From: Saccharibacillus kuerlensis DSM 22868
Lineage (GTDB): Bacteria; Bacillota; Bacilli; Paenibacillales; Paenibacillaceae
NCBI RefSeq assembly: GCF_000378145.1
Contig: NZ_KB899287.1
Span: 79,593-143,592, forward strand
Length of the DNA: 64,000 nucleotides
Direction: 5' to 3'
Position 1 is the stretch's first letter, and each line of letters opens with the position of its first letter. Below are positions 35,654 through 44,017 of the stretch, one piece after another. Both the position numbers and the translations under genes were made by a program. The notes under the pieces are model-generated. The model was not told the DNA's origin, ran no database searches, and saw only the letters and a program-made list of their open reading frames with translations.

Positions 35654-38227
35654 TCAATTTCTCGGGCGTACATGTCGTGTAGCTTGAGCTTCGTTCGGAT
35701 CATCGGGCCAGTAATGCTTCGGATAGCGGCCTTTCAGGTCCTTTTTGACTTCAAAATAGGTTTCTTTCCAGAAGTTCGCCAGATCGGACGTGATCTGTAC
35801 CGGTCGCCGCGCCGGAGACAGCAGCTGAACCGTAACAGGAACGCGGCCGCGCCCGATACGCGGCGTTTCCGTCTGCCCGAACATTTCCTGCAGCTTGACC
35901 GCGACAAACGGACGCTGCGGATCACTGTAATCGACAGCGATTCGGGAACCGCTCGGCACACTTAAACGAGTCGGCGCCTCCGTATCGAGCGTCTTACGCT
36001 GCTCCCAGGTCAGCCGCTGTTCCAAAAGCTGTACCAGATTCAGCTTCCTGAGCTGTGCTGCGCTGCGGATGCCTGCCACGTAAGGCCGAAGCCAATTATC
36101 CAGTTCCTCCAGCAGTGCTTCGTCGTCCGAGGCGGGAAAGTCCGGATCGGCCAGATGCATGAACATCATACGATTCTGCAGATCGCGGGCCTCCCTGCTC
36201 CAAGGCAGCAGCCGTCCTCCGCTTTCCCGAATACCTTCAAGCAGCGCAGCAGCTACGGCATCCTCATCCGGGGATGAAGCTTGAACAGCTTGGAGGACCA
36301 CCGCACCGATGCGCCGTACACGCTGCGCCGATACGGCTTCTCTCTCCTTGTCCCACACTACCCGAACTTCTTCTGTGCCTTCCTCCACAGCAAAGCGTTC
36401 AAGGTCTTCAAGCTCGAGCGGAGCCGCCAGCCAGATGCGACCCTCGGTTCCCTGATCGTCAATGTCGGCAGCGACCACATACGGCTCGCGTGACAGCAGC
36501 TCCCGCTCGGGCAAATAAGCCCCGCGCCCGCCGCTGAGCAGGAAACGTCCCGATTCCCGCCGGCGGCCGACCCGATCCGGGAAAGCATAAGCAAGCAGCA
36601 GCCCTGCACGGCGGATATCGCCGGACGATCCGGCAGGTACTCCCGCTATGCGGCGCAGACGGGCCGCACGTTCCGCAGCCCGTTCGTTCGGCGTACGCAG
36701 AGCGCTTCCAGCCGCTGTTGAGACAGCGCTCAACGCCTGGAGGCGCGGAAGCAGCGAGACCGCGTCCGTTACGACTCCGCCAGCTGGCACCGGCGAAGAA
36801 GCCTGCTCCTGCAGCAGAGCTGCAAGGTCGCATGCCTCCGCTCCGAGGCCAAGATCAAGCGCCCGTCGGATCATCCGAGCCAGGCGCGGATGCACGCCCA
36901 GGGCACTCATGGCACGGCCTTCGGACGTAACGACGCCCTTATCGTCTATCGCATGCAATCGGCGCAGCAGTTCCTGCGCCTCGGCGTAGCCAGCTTCCGG
37001 AGGCGCATCAATCCATTCAAGTTCCGCCGGATGCCGAATACCCCAGGCGGCTAGTTCCAGTGCCAGCGGAGCCAGGTCGCTCTGCAGCATCTCCGGCACT
37101 CTTGCCGCCGGCATTCCCGCTTCTTCTTCTTTGCTCCATAGTCTATAGCAGATTCCGGGAGCCGTACGTCCCGCGCGCCCTCGCCGCTGATCGGCCGACT
37201 CCAAAGATTCCGTCAAAGTCACAAGCCGTGACATCCCTGTCCGGGGAGAAAATATCTGGGTTCGGATCAGGCCGCTGTCGACAACCGCCGTAACCCCTTC
37301 GACCGTAATACTGGACTCGGCAAGCGTAGTCGAAAGCACAATTTTACGCTTCCCGTCGATGGAGGCACGGACCGCGCGTCGCTGCTCTTCACGGCTTAGT
37401 CCACCATGCAGCGGCAGGATCTCTGCACCGGGCAGTCCTCCGCTGCGCATCAATTCTTCACGGGTTCGCGCGATTTCGCGTACACCAGGTAGAAACACAA
37501 GAATTCCGCCCTCTGTATCGTCCCATGCCTGCCTTACTCCCTGTGCGGTTCGACGCTCAAGCGGCAGTTCACGCGAGCCTCCCAGGTGAACCGTCTCGAC
37601 CGGATACACCCGCCCTTCGCTTCGAATGACTTCCGCTCCGCCCAGCACCTGTGAGATCGGATGAGGGTCGATTGTCGCCGACATGATCAGAATGCGCAGA
37701 TCTTCGCGCAGGACGGCTCGGCTCTGCAGAGCGAGGGCGAGTCCCAAATCGGCCTGTAGATTACGCTCATGGAATTCGTCGAAAATAACGAGTCCTACCT
37801 CCTCAAGCGACGGGTCGGACTGCAGCATCCGGGTCAGAATGCCTTCGGTCACTACTTCGATCCGCGTATCGGGACCTGATTTGCTGTCCAGCGCGATCCG
37901 GTAACCCACTGTACCGCCGGCCTTTTCTCCAAAAGATTCCGCCATATAATCAGCAGCCGACACTGCGGCAAGCCGGCGCGGTTCCAGCATTAGAATTTTC
38001 AACCCTTTTAGCCATGGCTCGTTTAGCAGCCCGGGAGGTACACGAGTCGTCTTGCCGGCTCCCGGCTGAGCAATTAGAATAGCGGGCCGATTTTGCGCCA
38101 ATACACTTTTTAACTCCGGCAGAACCGAATCGACGGGAAGTTCCGTTTTTAACCCTCGCCGTTCCTTCCTTTGATTGCCTAAAGCAGCTTCGTTATCGCG
38201 GCCGCCTTCTTTATGATCCGAATCCAT
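35654..38227 (-). CDS. hrpB: ATP-dependent helicase HrpB
   Basis: An 857-residue DEAH-box helicase. The Walker A motif is AQPGAGKTT (53-61), the Walker B is DEFH (150-153), and SATI and the QRRGRAGRTAPGICYRLW motif VI follow. The C-terminal HrpB domain is present (GRVPVTVQLLSPARRPVQITSDLANFWKETY) and ends with the family's YPKHYWPDDP. HrpB is widespread, but its role in RNA processing is poorly defined. Local GC is higher than in its neighbours. It is transcribed alone, divergent from gluQRS. Confidence 0.93.
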   Translation of the reverse strand: MDSDHKEGGRDNEAALGNQRKERRGLKTELPVDSVLPELKSVLAQNRPAILIAQPGAGKTTRVPPGLLNEPWLKGLKILMLEPRRLAAVSAADYMAESFGEKAGGTVGYRIALDSKSGPDTRIEVVTEGILTRMLQSDPSLEEVGLVIFDEFHERNLQADLGLALALQSRAVLREDLRILIMSATIDPHPISQVLGGAEVIRSEGRVYPVETVHLGGSRELPLERRTAQGVRQAWDDTEGGILVFLPGVREIARTREELMRSGGLPGAEILPLHGGLSREEQRRAVRASIDGKRKIVLSTTLAESSITVEGVTAVVDSGLIRTQIFSPRTGMSRLVTLTESLESADQRRGRAGRTAPGICYRLWSKEEEAGMPAARVPEMLQSDLAPLALELAAWGIRHPAELEWIDAPPEAGYAEAQELLRRLHAIDDKGVVTSEGRAMSALGVHPRLARMIRRALDLGLGAEACDLAALLQEQASSPVPAGGVVTDAVSLLPRLQALSAVSTAAGSALRTPNERAAERAARLRRIAGVPAGSSGDIRRAGLLLAYAFPDRVGRRRESGRFLLSGGRGAYLPERELLSREPYVVAADIDDQGTEGRIWLAAPLELEDLERFAVEEGTEEVRVVWDKEREAVSAQRVRRIGAVVLQAVQASSPDEDAVAAALLEGIRESGGRLLPWSREARDLQNRMMFMHLADPDFPASDDEALLEELDNWLRPYVAGIRSAAQLRKLNLVQLLEQRLTWEQRKTLDTEAPTRLSVPSGSRIAVDYSDPQRPFVAVKLQEMFGQTETPRIGRGRVPVTVQLLSPARRPVQITSDLANFWKETYFEVKKDLKGRYPKHYWPDDPNEAQATRHVRPRN

Positions 38228-38457
38228 GTCTCTCAGCCCCGCTTTCTATAATCAGCCTGTCCTCTTGTTTTTATCTGTAATGCCTTTTGTATGCTTTATG
38301 GGTCGATCCGTTTTCTTCGATTTTCAATTTATCGTATAATTCGATTTATCGTATAATAAATTTCGTGACCGATCGTTGTCTGTCGATCCGGCAGCATAAG
38401 CTTTTATTTTATCAAATCTTTTATTTGATCTCTATCAAATCTGGTAAGGAAGTGAAA

Positions 38458-39408
38458 ATGATGAGACGCGGACGTTTCGCGCCGACCCCGTCAGGCAAAA
38501 TGCATCTGGGAAACGCACGTACGGCACTGCTGTCCTGGCTGCATATGCGTTCGTTGGGCGGCGAATTCATTCTCCGCATGGAGGATATCGATACTGCGCG
38601 CTCACGCAAGGAGTGGGCTGAACTGGCACTGACCGACCTGCGCTGGCTCGGTCTAGATTGGGATGAAGGCCCGGATATTGGCGGCCCTTACGCACCGTAT
38701 ACGCAGAGCGAACGTTTAGAGCGTTACGAGGCCGCCTTTCGGCAGCTTGAAGCAAAGGGCAGTCTCTATCCCTGCTACTGCAGCCGCGCAGACATCCTGG
38801 CCGCGGTCAGCGCTCCTCACGGCTTGTCATCCGAAGGACCGGCCTATGCAGGGACTTGTCGTCACCTGACTCCGGCCGAACGCGCGACAAGAGGACTGCA
38901 CAAAGAGCCTTCTCTGCGCTTTGCGCTGCCGGAAGGCCAGGAAGTGATATTTACGGATGGAATTGCCGGTCCGCAGACCTTCCCTCCTGGCAGCGGAGGC
39001 GATTTTGTGATCCGCCGTGCCGATGGACTTTATTCGTATCAACTATCCGTTGTCGTGGATGACGCGGACATGCTCATCACCGACGTGCTGCGCGGCTCCG
39101 ATCTGCTTGATTCCACGCCCAGACAAATTCTGCTCTGCGAAGCGCTGGGCTTGGAGATACCAGAATTTCTTCATGTCCCGCTGCTTAACGGTCCCGACGG
39201 TAAACGTCTTGCCAAGCGTCACGGTGGAATTGCCATTTCCGCTCATCGCGAAAGCGGTACGCCGCCAGAGCGGCTGGTCGGCTGGCTCGCTTACGTTAGC
39301 GGGCTGATCGACCGTCCCCAACCGGTATCGGCTTCCGAATTAATCGATTCGTTCGATCTGGCCCTGATTCCGAGGGAACCCATCGTTGTCGATGTGCCTC
39401 ATATCTAA
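38458..39408 (+). CDS. gluQ: Glutamyl-Q tRNA(Asp) synthetase
   Basis: A 316-residue shortened glutamyl-tRNA synthetase that glutamylates queuosine at the wobble position of tRNA(Asp). It has the class I start GRFAPTPSGKMHLGNARTA (HIGH motif as HLGN, 16-19), the zinc-site region CYCSRADI ending with AGTCRHL, and RLAKRHGG in place of KMSKS. It lacks the anticodon-binding domain of GltX. The start is set by AAGGAAG five bases before ATG 38458. A terminator follows at 39468. Confidence 0.92.
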   Translation: MMRRGRFAPTPSGKMHLGNARTALLSWLHMRSLGGEFILRMEDIDTARSRKEWAELALTDLRWLGLDWDEGPDIGGPYAPYTQSERLERYEAAFRQLEAKGSLYPCYCSRADILAAVSAPHGLSSEGPAYAGTCRHLTPAERATRGLHKEPSLRFALPEGQEVIFTDGIAGPQTFPPGSGGDFVIRRADGLYSYQLSVVVDDADMLITDVLRGSDLLDSTPRQILLCEALGLEIPEFLHVPLLNGPDGKRLAKRHGGIAISAHRESGTPPERLVGWLAYVSGLIDRPQPVSASELIDSFDLALIPREPIVVDVPHI

Positions 39409-39467
39409 TTTTAGATTCGAAAATTTTAGCCCATCCACTGTACGCTTCATCCGCTTTTCAAATTTGA

Positions 39468-39497
39468 GCAGCTCCGATATACGGGAGCTGCTTTTTT
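39468..39497 (+). terminator. Terminator of gluQ
   Basis: GCAGCTCC and GGAGCTGC form an 8-base stem around an 8-base loop, followed by TTTTTT. Confidence 0.9.
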
Positions 39498-39555
39498 GAT
39501 TTCCCTTCTTAGCAGCGAATACTCCGATTGCAAAATCGCTGTAACACCTGTAGAG

Positions 39556-39930
39556 TTACCTACCGTCTAGACGTTCACGGATTTTGTCCGCATACTCCGT
39601 ATAGGCTCCGCCGCTCCATCCCCGTTCTTCCTCGACCATACGCAATTTGAGTTTCTTGGCCGTCAGCCGCTTGGCGATTCCTTTGCGCTCCTCATCGGAT
39701 TGACAGACGGCAAGAAGATCTTCAAGCTCCAGACATTCTTTGCGCAGCATCATCTCTTCCGGCAGCATGCCGGCATTTTTCAAAATCCGATACGGAACCC
39801 GAAGCTCTTCCGGCACACCGGACAGATCGTCCAGCTCAATCGGTTTTCCTTTGCCGGGAAGATTGTCCAATTCTCCGTTTCGAATCGCTTCTTCGATTTT
39901 TTGCTCCGCCAACCACGATAACCACCCCAT
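39556..39930 (-). CDS. DUF1992 family protein (DnaJC28-like conserved domain)
   Basis: A 124-residue protein. Its first half, AEQKIEEAIRNGELDNLPGKGKP followed by IELDD and PYRILKNAGMLPEE, is the conserved DUF1992 domain, also found in the DnaJC28 proteins. The rest is a charged helical tail. Its function is unknown. TATAAT at 39972-39977 (minus strand) is a likely -10 box. It is convergent with gluQ and transcribed alone. Confidence 0.87.
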   Translation of the reverse strand: MGWLSWLAEQKIEEAIRNGELDNLPGKGKPIELDDLSGVPEELRVPYRILKNAGMLPEEMMLRKECLELEDLLAVCQSDEERKGIAKRLTAKKLKLRMVEEERGWSGGAYTEYADKIRERLDGR

Positions 39931-40047
39931 CTTCGTCCCTCCCTTTTCCGCAATTTGAATTTTGTTGTTTTATTATACCTTATTCTCTCATCTGAACCGA
40001 CAGCTTGTTTCTTTAAATTCAATTTCTATTTCATACAAATTTCACGT

Positions 40048-40092
40048 AAAAAAAGCCTATCCGTAGAAGTGATTATCCCGGATAGGCTTTTA
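40048..40092 (-). terminator. Terminator of the SDR gene
   Basis: AAAAGCCTATCC and GGATAGGCTTTT form a perfect 12-base stem; on the minus strand the T-run is seven long. Confidence 0.88.
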
Positions 40093-40130
40093 AATCATTC
40101 ATATACAATCTGGATTCTCCTCAACTTCGA

Positions 40131-40928
40131 TCAGAACAGAAGCGATTCGCCGCCATCGACTGTGATCGAAGCCCCTGTCACATGCCGGGCTTCCGAAGAT
40201 GCCAAGTACACTGCCAGGTCAGCCACCTCTTCCGGCAGGCCATGACGTCCGGCAAGCGGATGATCTCCGCCGCGCGGGAACTCGAGCGGAATGGCAATCT
40301 CCTCCATCCGTTCATTTGTTTCGGTCGTCTCGTCAATATTGGTTGATATCGCACCCGGACAAATCGTATTGACACGAATTCGATAGCGTGCAAGTTCCAG
40401 TGCCGCCATTTTGGCGAAAGCAACCTGACCGGCTTTTGACGTACTGTAGGGTGACATCCCAATACTGGAGAAACGGGTATTGCCGTTTACGGAGCTAGTA
40501 ATGACAATACTGCCTCCACCCCGTTTTTTCATGTATGGAATCGCGAGTTTGACTGACAGGAACATTCCGTCGAGATTCACGCTGATTGTCTTCTGGAATT
40601 CGGTCAAATCCATGTGTTCAATCGGGCCCATCGCTCCATTGATCCCGGCATTGGCGAAGACGGCATCCAATCCGCCAAACTGATCATTCACCTGTCGATA
40701 GGCCTCCTCCATCCCTTCCGGGTCGGAGACGTCGACTGTGCAGACAAGTCCCGAACCGGGCCGGATCGATTCCAGCTCTTCACGTACTTCTTCGGCACGC
40801 TCGGGATTCAATTCGAACAACCCTACATTTGCGCCTTCACTTGCAAATTTCAGCGCAGCTGCTCGGCCAATGCCGGAACCCGCGCCTGTTACAATTACAG
40901 TTCTGCCTTCAAAACGTGGTACCGACAT
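40131..40928 (-). CDS. Short-chain dehydrogenase/reductase
   Basis: A 265-residue classical SDR. The cofactor motif TGAGSGIG is at 14-21, the NAG-type motif appears as ANAGINGAMG, and the catalytic Ser and YxxxK appear as ITSSVNG and YSTSKAGQ. The Asp-less segment after beta-2 (GLFELNPERAEEV) favours NAD over NADP. Substrate unknown. The start at MSVPRFEG is set by AAGGAG nine bases upstream; an earlier in-frame ATG lacks a site. It is a single gene. Confidence 0.92.
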   Translation of the reverse strand: MSVPRFEGRTVIVTGAGSGIGRAAALKFASEGANVGLFELNPERAEEVREELESIRPGSGLVCTVDVSDPEGMEEAYRQVNDQFGGLDAVFANAGINGAMGPIEHMDLTEFQKTISVNLDGMFLSVKLAIPYMKKRGGGSIVITSSVNGNTRFSSIGMSPYSTSKAGQVAFAKMAALELARYRIRVNTICPGAISTNIDETTETNERMEEIAIPLEFPRGGDHPLAGRHGLPEEVADLAVYLASSEARHVTGASITVDGGESLLF

Positions 40929-41306
40929 AACGATACACTCCTTCGCATTCATTAGTATCTGCAATAACTGCGTATCCTGAGCAGTTAGACGGCTGCCCTG
41001 AACAGGATAATCATTACCCTAAATGTTCCGGAGTTTAATCATTTTCCGTTTTTTCATTCTATTTTCGAAAATTGATTAATTATTCATGCAAAAAGGTTTT
41101 CATAAATAGTCTTGATAGGGTAAACAATTATTAAATTTGATTGGCGATCGTGCCACCGAACCCAAACAAAGGAGGAATGTGACAAATTTTCGAAAACAAT
41201 TTTAAAAATAGTAACCTTTACGAAGAAATTTAATTGTTTTTTAATTTGTTTTTAAGGAATGACGTTTATAATAAAATCAGGATAAAGTATAAATGAGGTG
41301 AATGTA
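40929..41306. other. AT-rich intergenic region with promoter of the 79-residue protein gene
   Basis: The stretch holds TATAAT at 41267-41272 with a weak -35 (TTGTTT at 41246-41251, 15-base spacer) that should drive the small gene starting at 41307. An AAAGGAGG near 41170 precedes a GTG with only eight codons. No longer reading frame is credible. Confidence 0.5.
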
Positions 41307-41546
41307 GTGAAAACGACGATTACAGTTCAAGAAAAACTGGTTCCCGTTTACATTGACGCCGAGAACACACAACCTGCTCAAAAAATGCTTAGACTGCTGT
41401 CGAGTGCCTTGGATAATAAGTTAAGTAACGGTAAAAGAGCTTTGAAAAAATGTATTGGTTCCTTGATCAGTATTGAGATTGTAGGTTCTGAAGCCATTTT
41501 GCACTCGTACCGTGAAAGCGATACGCTGGCTCTGTCCCTCTATTGA
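41307..41546 (+). CDS. Small protein of unknown function, 79 residues
   Basis: I do not recognise this family. The sequence begins MKTTITVQEKLVPVYIDAEN, has a central helix-like part rich in Lys and Leu, and ends ILHSYRESDTLALSLY. It has no signal peptide or membrane segment. The start is a GTG with GAGGTG six bases upstream. A -10 box (41267-41272) and a strong terminator flank it, so it is an independent transcription unit and probably real. Confidence 0.7.
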   Translation: MKTTITVQEKLVPVYIDAENTQPAQKMLRLLSSALDNKLSNGKRALKKCIGSLISIEIVGSEAILHSYRESDTLALSLY

Positions 41547-41575
41547 GTTGAGTCGGCGTCTCTGCTCGGTACATA

Positions 41576-41609
41576 AAAAGACATTCCGGATTTCCGGAAT
41601 GTCTTTTTT
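41576..41609. terminator. Bidirectional terminator
   Basis: AAAAAGACATTCCGGA and TCCGGAATGTCTTTTT form a perfect stem with a 2-base loop. It serves the small plus-strand gene and the convergent chemoreceptor gene. Confidence 0.92.
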
Positions 41610-41647
41610 CTATATGCGGTTTGACAGTCTCGAACTGCACAGGTCGA

Positions 41648-42487
41648 TTATTTCATTCGGCTGCGCTCTTCCAACAAATCCTTCGTAAACTGTGCAAACT
41701 GTTCGCTTAATCCGGCCAACCGATCCGTAAGTCCCGTAATTTCTCCAAGCAGCTGAGCCTGCTCGTTGGATGCTTCGGATACGGAAGTGATTTCTTGTTC
41801 CATGCGGATAATACTGCCTTGAACATTGTTCAGCGCTTTTTCGATATTTTGCGTTGCCTGCTTCGTATCTACGGACAGCTTGCGGACTTCGCTTGCAACG
41901 ATCTGGAAACCTGCGCCCAGTTCGCCAACTCGAGCCGCTTCGATCGCCGCGTTGAGGCCCAACATATTGCTTTGCTCAGATATCTCCCGGATAAAAGCCG
42001 TCACTTTATTGACTGCCCGAGCATCGTTCACAGCGCGTCCCGAATTTTCTTTGATTTCAACCGTTGCGGCCGCAAGCTGCTGCGATTGGGCGGCAATCGA
42101 CGAAACAAAATCGCTGAGCGAGCGGCTCGCTTCTTCCATCTCGTCGCGGAATCCGTTCAGAAACTGCTCTGTCTTCAATGTATAAGCGATGGCAAGCGCT
42201 CCAATGACTCGTCCGTCTTCATCAAATACCGGAATACCTTTAGCATCAATTTCAACACCGTAAGCAGCAGCCGGAATTCGTGTACTGGACATTTCGCCGG
42301 CTAAAGCTTTTTTCAGATTGACATCTTCCCGAGGAATAGGTGTTCCGGCAGACAGACCGAAGTCGAGATCCGTAGAAGGCGCATAATACAGAAACTTCTC
42401 CGTATCAGTAATTCCAACCATGAAGTCGTCTTTGGTCATTTTTTTCAAGTAAGGAATACTGAGCAAAAGCGCATCGAGAGTATTCAT
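41648..42487 (-). CDS. Soluble methyl-accepting chemotaxis protein-like receptor
   Basis: A 279-residue receptor without membrane helices. Residues 1-110 form an N-terminal sensor of PAS or Cache-like appearance (DFMVGITDTEKFLYYAPSTDLDFG, GVEIDAKGIPVFDEDGRVIGAL). A short MCP signalling domain follows, with the hairpin tip FIREISEQSNMLGLNAAIEAAR and GFQIVASEVRKLS. The shape resembles B. subtilis YfmS, a soluble chemoreceptor. The sensed signal is unknown. It is divergent from an HxlR-type regulator, which may control it. Confidence 0.87.
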   Translation of the reverse strand: MNTLDALLLSIPYLKKMTKDDFMVGITDTEKFLYYAPSTDLDFGLSAGTPIPREDVNLKKALAGEMSSTRIPAAAYGVEIDAKGIPVFDEDGRVIGALAIAYTLKTEQFLNGFRDEMEEASRSLSDFVSSIAAQSQQLAAATVEIKENSGRAVNDARAVNKVTAFIREISEQSNMLGLNAAIEAARVGELGAGFQIVASEVRKLSVDTKQATQNIEKALNNVQGSIIRMEQEITSVSEASNEQAQLLGEITGLTDRLAGLSEQFAQFTKDLLEERSRMK

Positions 42488-42605
42488 TGATGTCCCTTCT
42501 TTCCTATGGCAGAGTTATTGTGGAATTCATAAAAGAAAGGTTCTTCCTTATTCTCACAAACAAACACAAAATAATGAGTAAAATCTGCATTCTCTTTTGA
42601 ATTCA

Positions 42606-42614
42606 TGATATAAT
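42606..42614 (+). promoter_or_regulatory. Extended -10 promoter of the HxlR gene
   Basis: TGATATAAT is a perfect extended -10 element, about 60 bases before the start codon. No good -35 is visible, as is usual for extended -10 promoters. Confidence 0.65.
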
Positions 42615-42672
42615 CAAGAAGATAAAGGAACCTGCAAGACGGCTTTCTTTTGGAAAGTTTGGAGGTGAACAC

Positions 42673-43068
42673 ATGAAAACTTCAACACTTTGTCCTCGTT
42701 TTGAACGGGGTATGCAGATTCTGTCGCAGCGTTGGAACGGTCTGATTATTTATCGCCTGCTGTCGGGCCCGCAGCGCTTCTGCAATATTCAATCGGCATT
42801 TCCGGTTAGCGGACGTCTGCTGTCCGAGCGTCTGAAAGATCTTGAGAAAGAAGGGATCGTTGTACGCCACGTGTATGCCGAGACACCGGTAAGAATCGAG
42901 TATGAACTGACGGAAAAAGGACGAGCCCTCCAGTCGACCATCGAATGCATTCAAGGCTGGTCGGATGAATGGATCGAAGAGCAGCTGCGCGAAGAAGAAA
43001 CAGAACAAGCCCTTCACAGTTCAGAAGAAACATGCGAAGAAGCCGCGGCCGGCTCTAAGGCCGAATAG
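42673..43068 (+). CDS. HxlR family transcriptional regulator
   Basis: A 131-residue winged-helix regulator. The HxlR signature is clear: CPRFERGMQILSQRWNGLIIYRLL, FPVSGRLLSERLKDLEKEGIVVR and RIEYELTEKGRAL. Family members often sense quinones or aldehydes and control an adjacent divergent gene. GGAGGTG lies upstream of the ATG. The divergent neighbour is the soluble chemoreceptor. The C-terminal tail (from about 100) is Glu/Ala-rich and likely disordered. Confidence 0.9.
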   Translation: MKTSTLCPRFERGMQILSQRWNGLIIYRLLSGPQRFCNIQSAFPVSGRLLSERLKDLEKEGIVVRHVYAETPVRIEYELTEKGRALQSTIECIQGWSDEWIEEQLREEETEQALHSSEETCEEAAAGSKAE

Positions 43069-43095
43069 GAGGTTCCTCTTGGAACCTCCTTTGTG
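43067..43095 (+). terminator. Terminator overlapping the HxlR stop codon
   Basis: AGGAGGTTCC and GGAACCTCCT form a 10-base stem around TCTT. The stem begins inside the TAG stop codon, and the following TTTGTGCTTTC is a weak T-run. Confidence 0.65.
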
Positions 43096-43118
43096 CTTTC
43101 TACGGTGTCCGTATGCCT

Positions 43119-43259
43119 TTAGGAGGTCAATCGGTGAACGTTTTTTTCCGCACTTTCGGCTCTACGGATGCGGATAGCCAGCAGTCTGGCCAAATTTTTT
43201 TTCGTCTGATCGTCGGTGACTCGGCTCAGCTTGGTCCAAATGAAACGGTCGATTGACAT
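43119..43259 (-). CDS. Possible small basic protein, 46 residues
   Basis: A short reading frame starting MSIDRFIWTKLSRVTDDQ, rich in Arg and Lys, without a signal or membrane segment. The evidence for translation is AAGGAG nine bases before the ATG. The stretch is otherwise empty, and no homologue is recognised. It may be spurious. Confidence 0.4.
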   Translation of the reverse strand: MSIDRFIWTKLSRVTDDQTKKNLARLLAIRIRRAESAEKNVHRLTS

Positions 43260-43437
43260 GCGTCTCATCTCCTTGGAATTGAAGAATGGAAAGTCATACT
43301 GCGTGGACAAGGTTTTATGACTGATTTGTCTCGAAGTGTATCCGTAACGTATACGCCGTAAATAACCGCATTTTTCTTATCCTAAACCCGAAAGCAAATG
43401 TAATTTTCTTGTTAAATCCATCCGTTTCCATATCACT

Positions 43438-43809
43438 TCAAAGTCCGTACGCGCGTTCCGCTTCCATGTATTCCGCATAAATTTCAAGAATCGGACGCAT
43501 TGTCCAGGAGCCAATAAACGCATAACGAAGAATAGGGGCAGTCCGATCCGCACGACGCTCTTCCATCAACTCCGTTAAGAAAGGCTCTGCGGGCACAACC
43601 TGGATAAGCGCCACTTCCTCTATTTCCATCGACTCTACCTCTTGCCCTGCGGAATTACGGTCACGCACACCAATTACTCCCGTAAATCGAAATAAAGCCC
43701 TTCCTCCGTCCCACAACCTAAATTCGACCCTTGCGGCCCCTTCCAAAAGCATTACCGATTCAATAATGCCGTCGCTAAGCGAAATATCTCCAATAAACAG
43801 CTGCTGCAT
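43438..43809 (-). CDS. Hypothetical protein, 123 residues
   Basis: I do not recognise this family. The chain has a beta-rich first half (DISLSDGIIESVMLLEGAARVEFRL, ALFRFTGVIGVRDRN) and an acidic helical end. The start at MQQLFIGD is preferred, with GGAAG about ten bases upstream; an open frame extends further but runs through the terminator of the polysaccharide operon. It lies just beyond that operon and is probably a separate unit. Confidence 0.65.
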   Translation of the reverse strand: MQQLFIGDISLSDGIIESVMLLEGAARVEFRLWDGGRALFRFTGVIGVRDRNSAGQEVESMEIEEVALIQVVPAEPFLTELMEERRADRTAPILRYAFIGSWTMRPILEIYAEYMEAERAYGL

Positions 43810-43944
43810 ATCTAAATTTCTTCCTTTCGTGTTAGATCTTATGCACCAACGGATGGCCTTTCTATCCATTGAGATCTGTTCCGCCGAACTGTTCGCTAAG
43901 GGTAGCATAAATTTTTCTTTTTGCCTATTGGGTCTTTGCTTGCG

Positions 43945-43983
43945 CAAAAAAACCTTTACCGCTTCTGTTCGCGATAAAGGTTT
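43945..43983 (-). terminator. Terminator of the exopolysaccharide operon
   Basis: On the minus strand ACCTTTATCGC and GCGGTAAAGGT pair with one mismatch and are followed by TTTTTTT. It is about 35 bases past the stop of the last operon gene. Confidence 0.82.
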
Positions 43984-44017
43984 TCCTGCGCAGCCCCCTG
44001 CGTAACTACCGATCGGT

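Noticed and set aside
41170..41205. A possible eight-codon leader peptide after AAAGGAGG
   Set aside because: The likely promoter of the next gene lies downstream of it, so it would not be in that transcript, and no attenuator structure follows.
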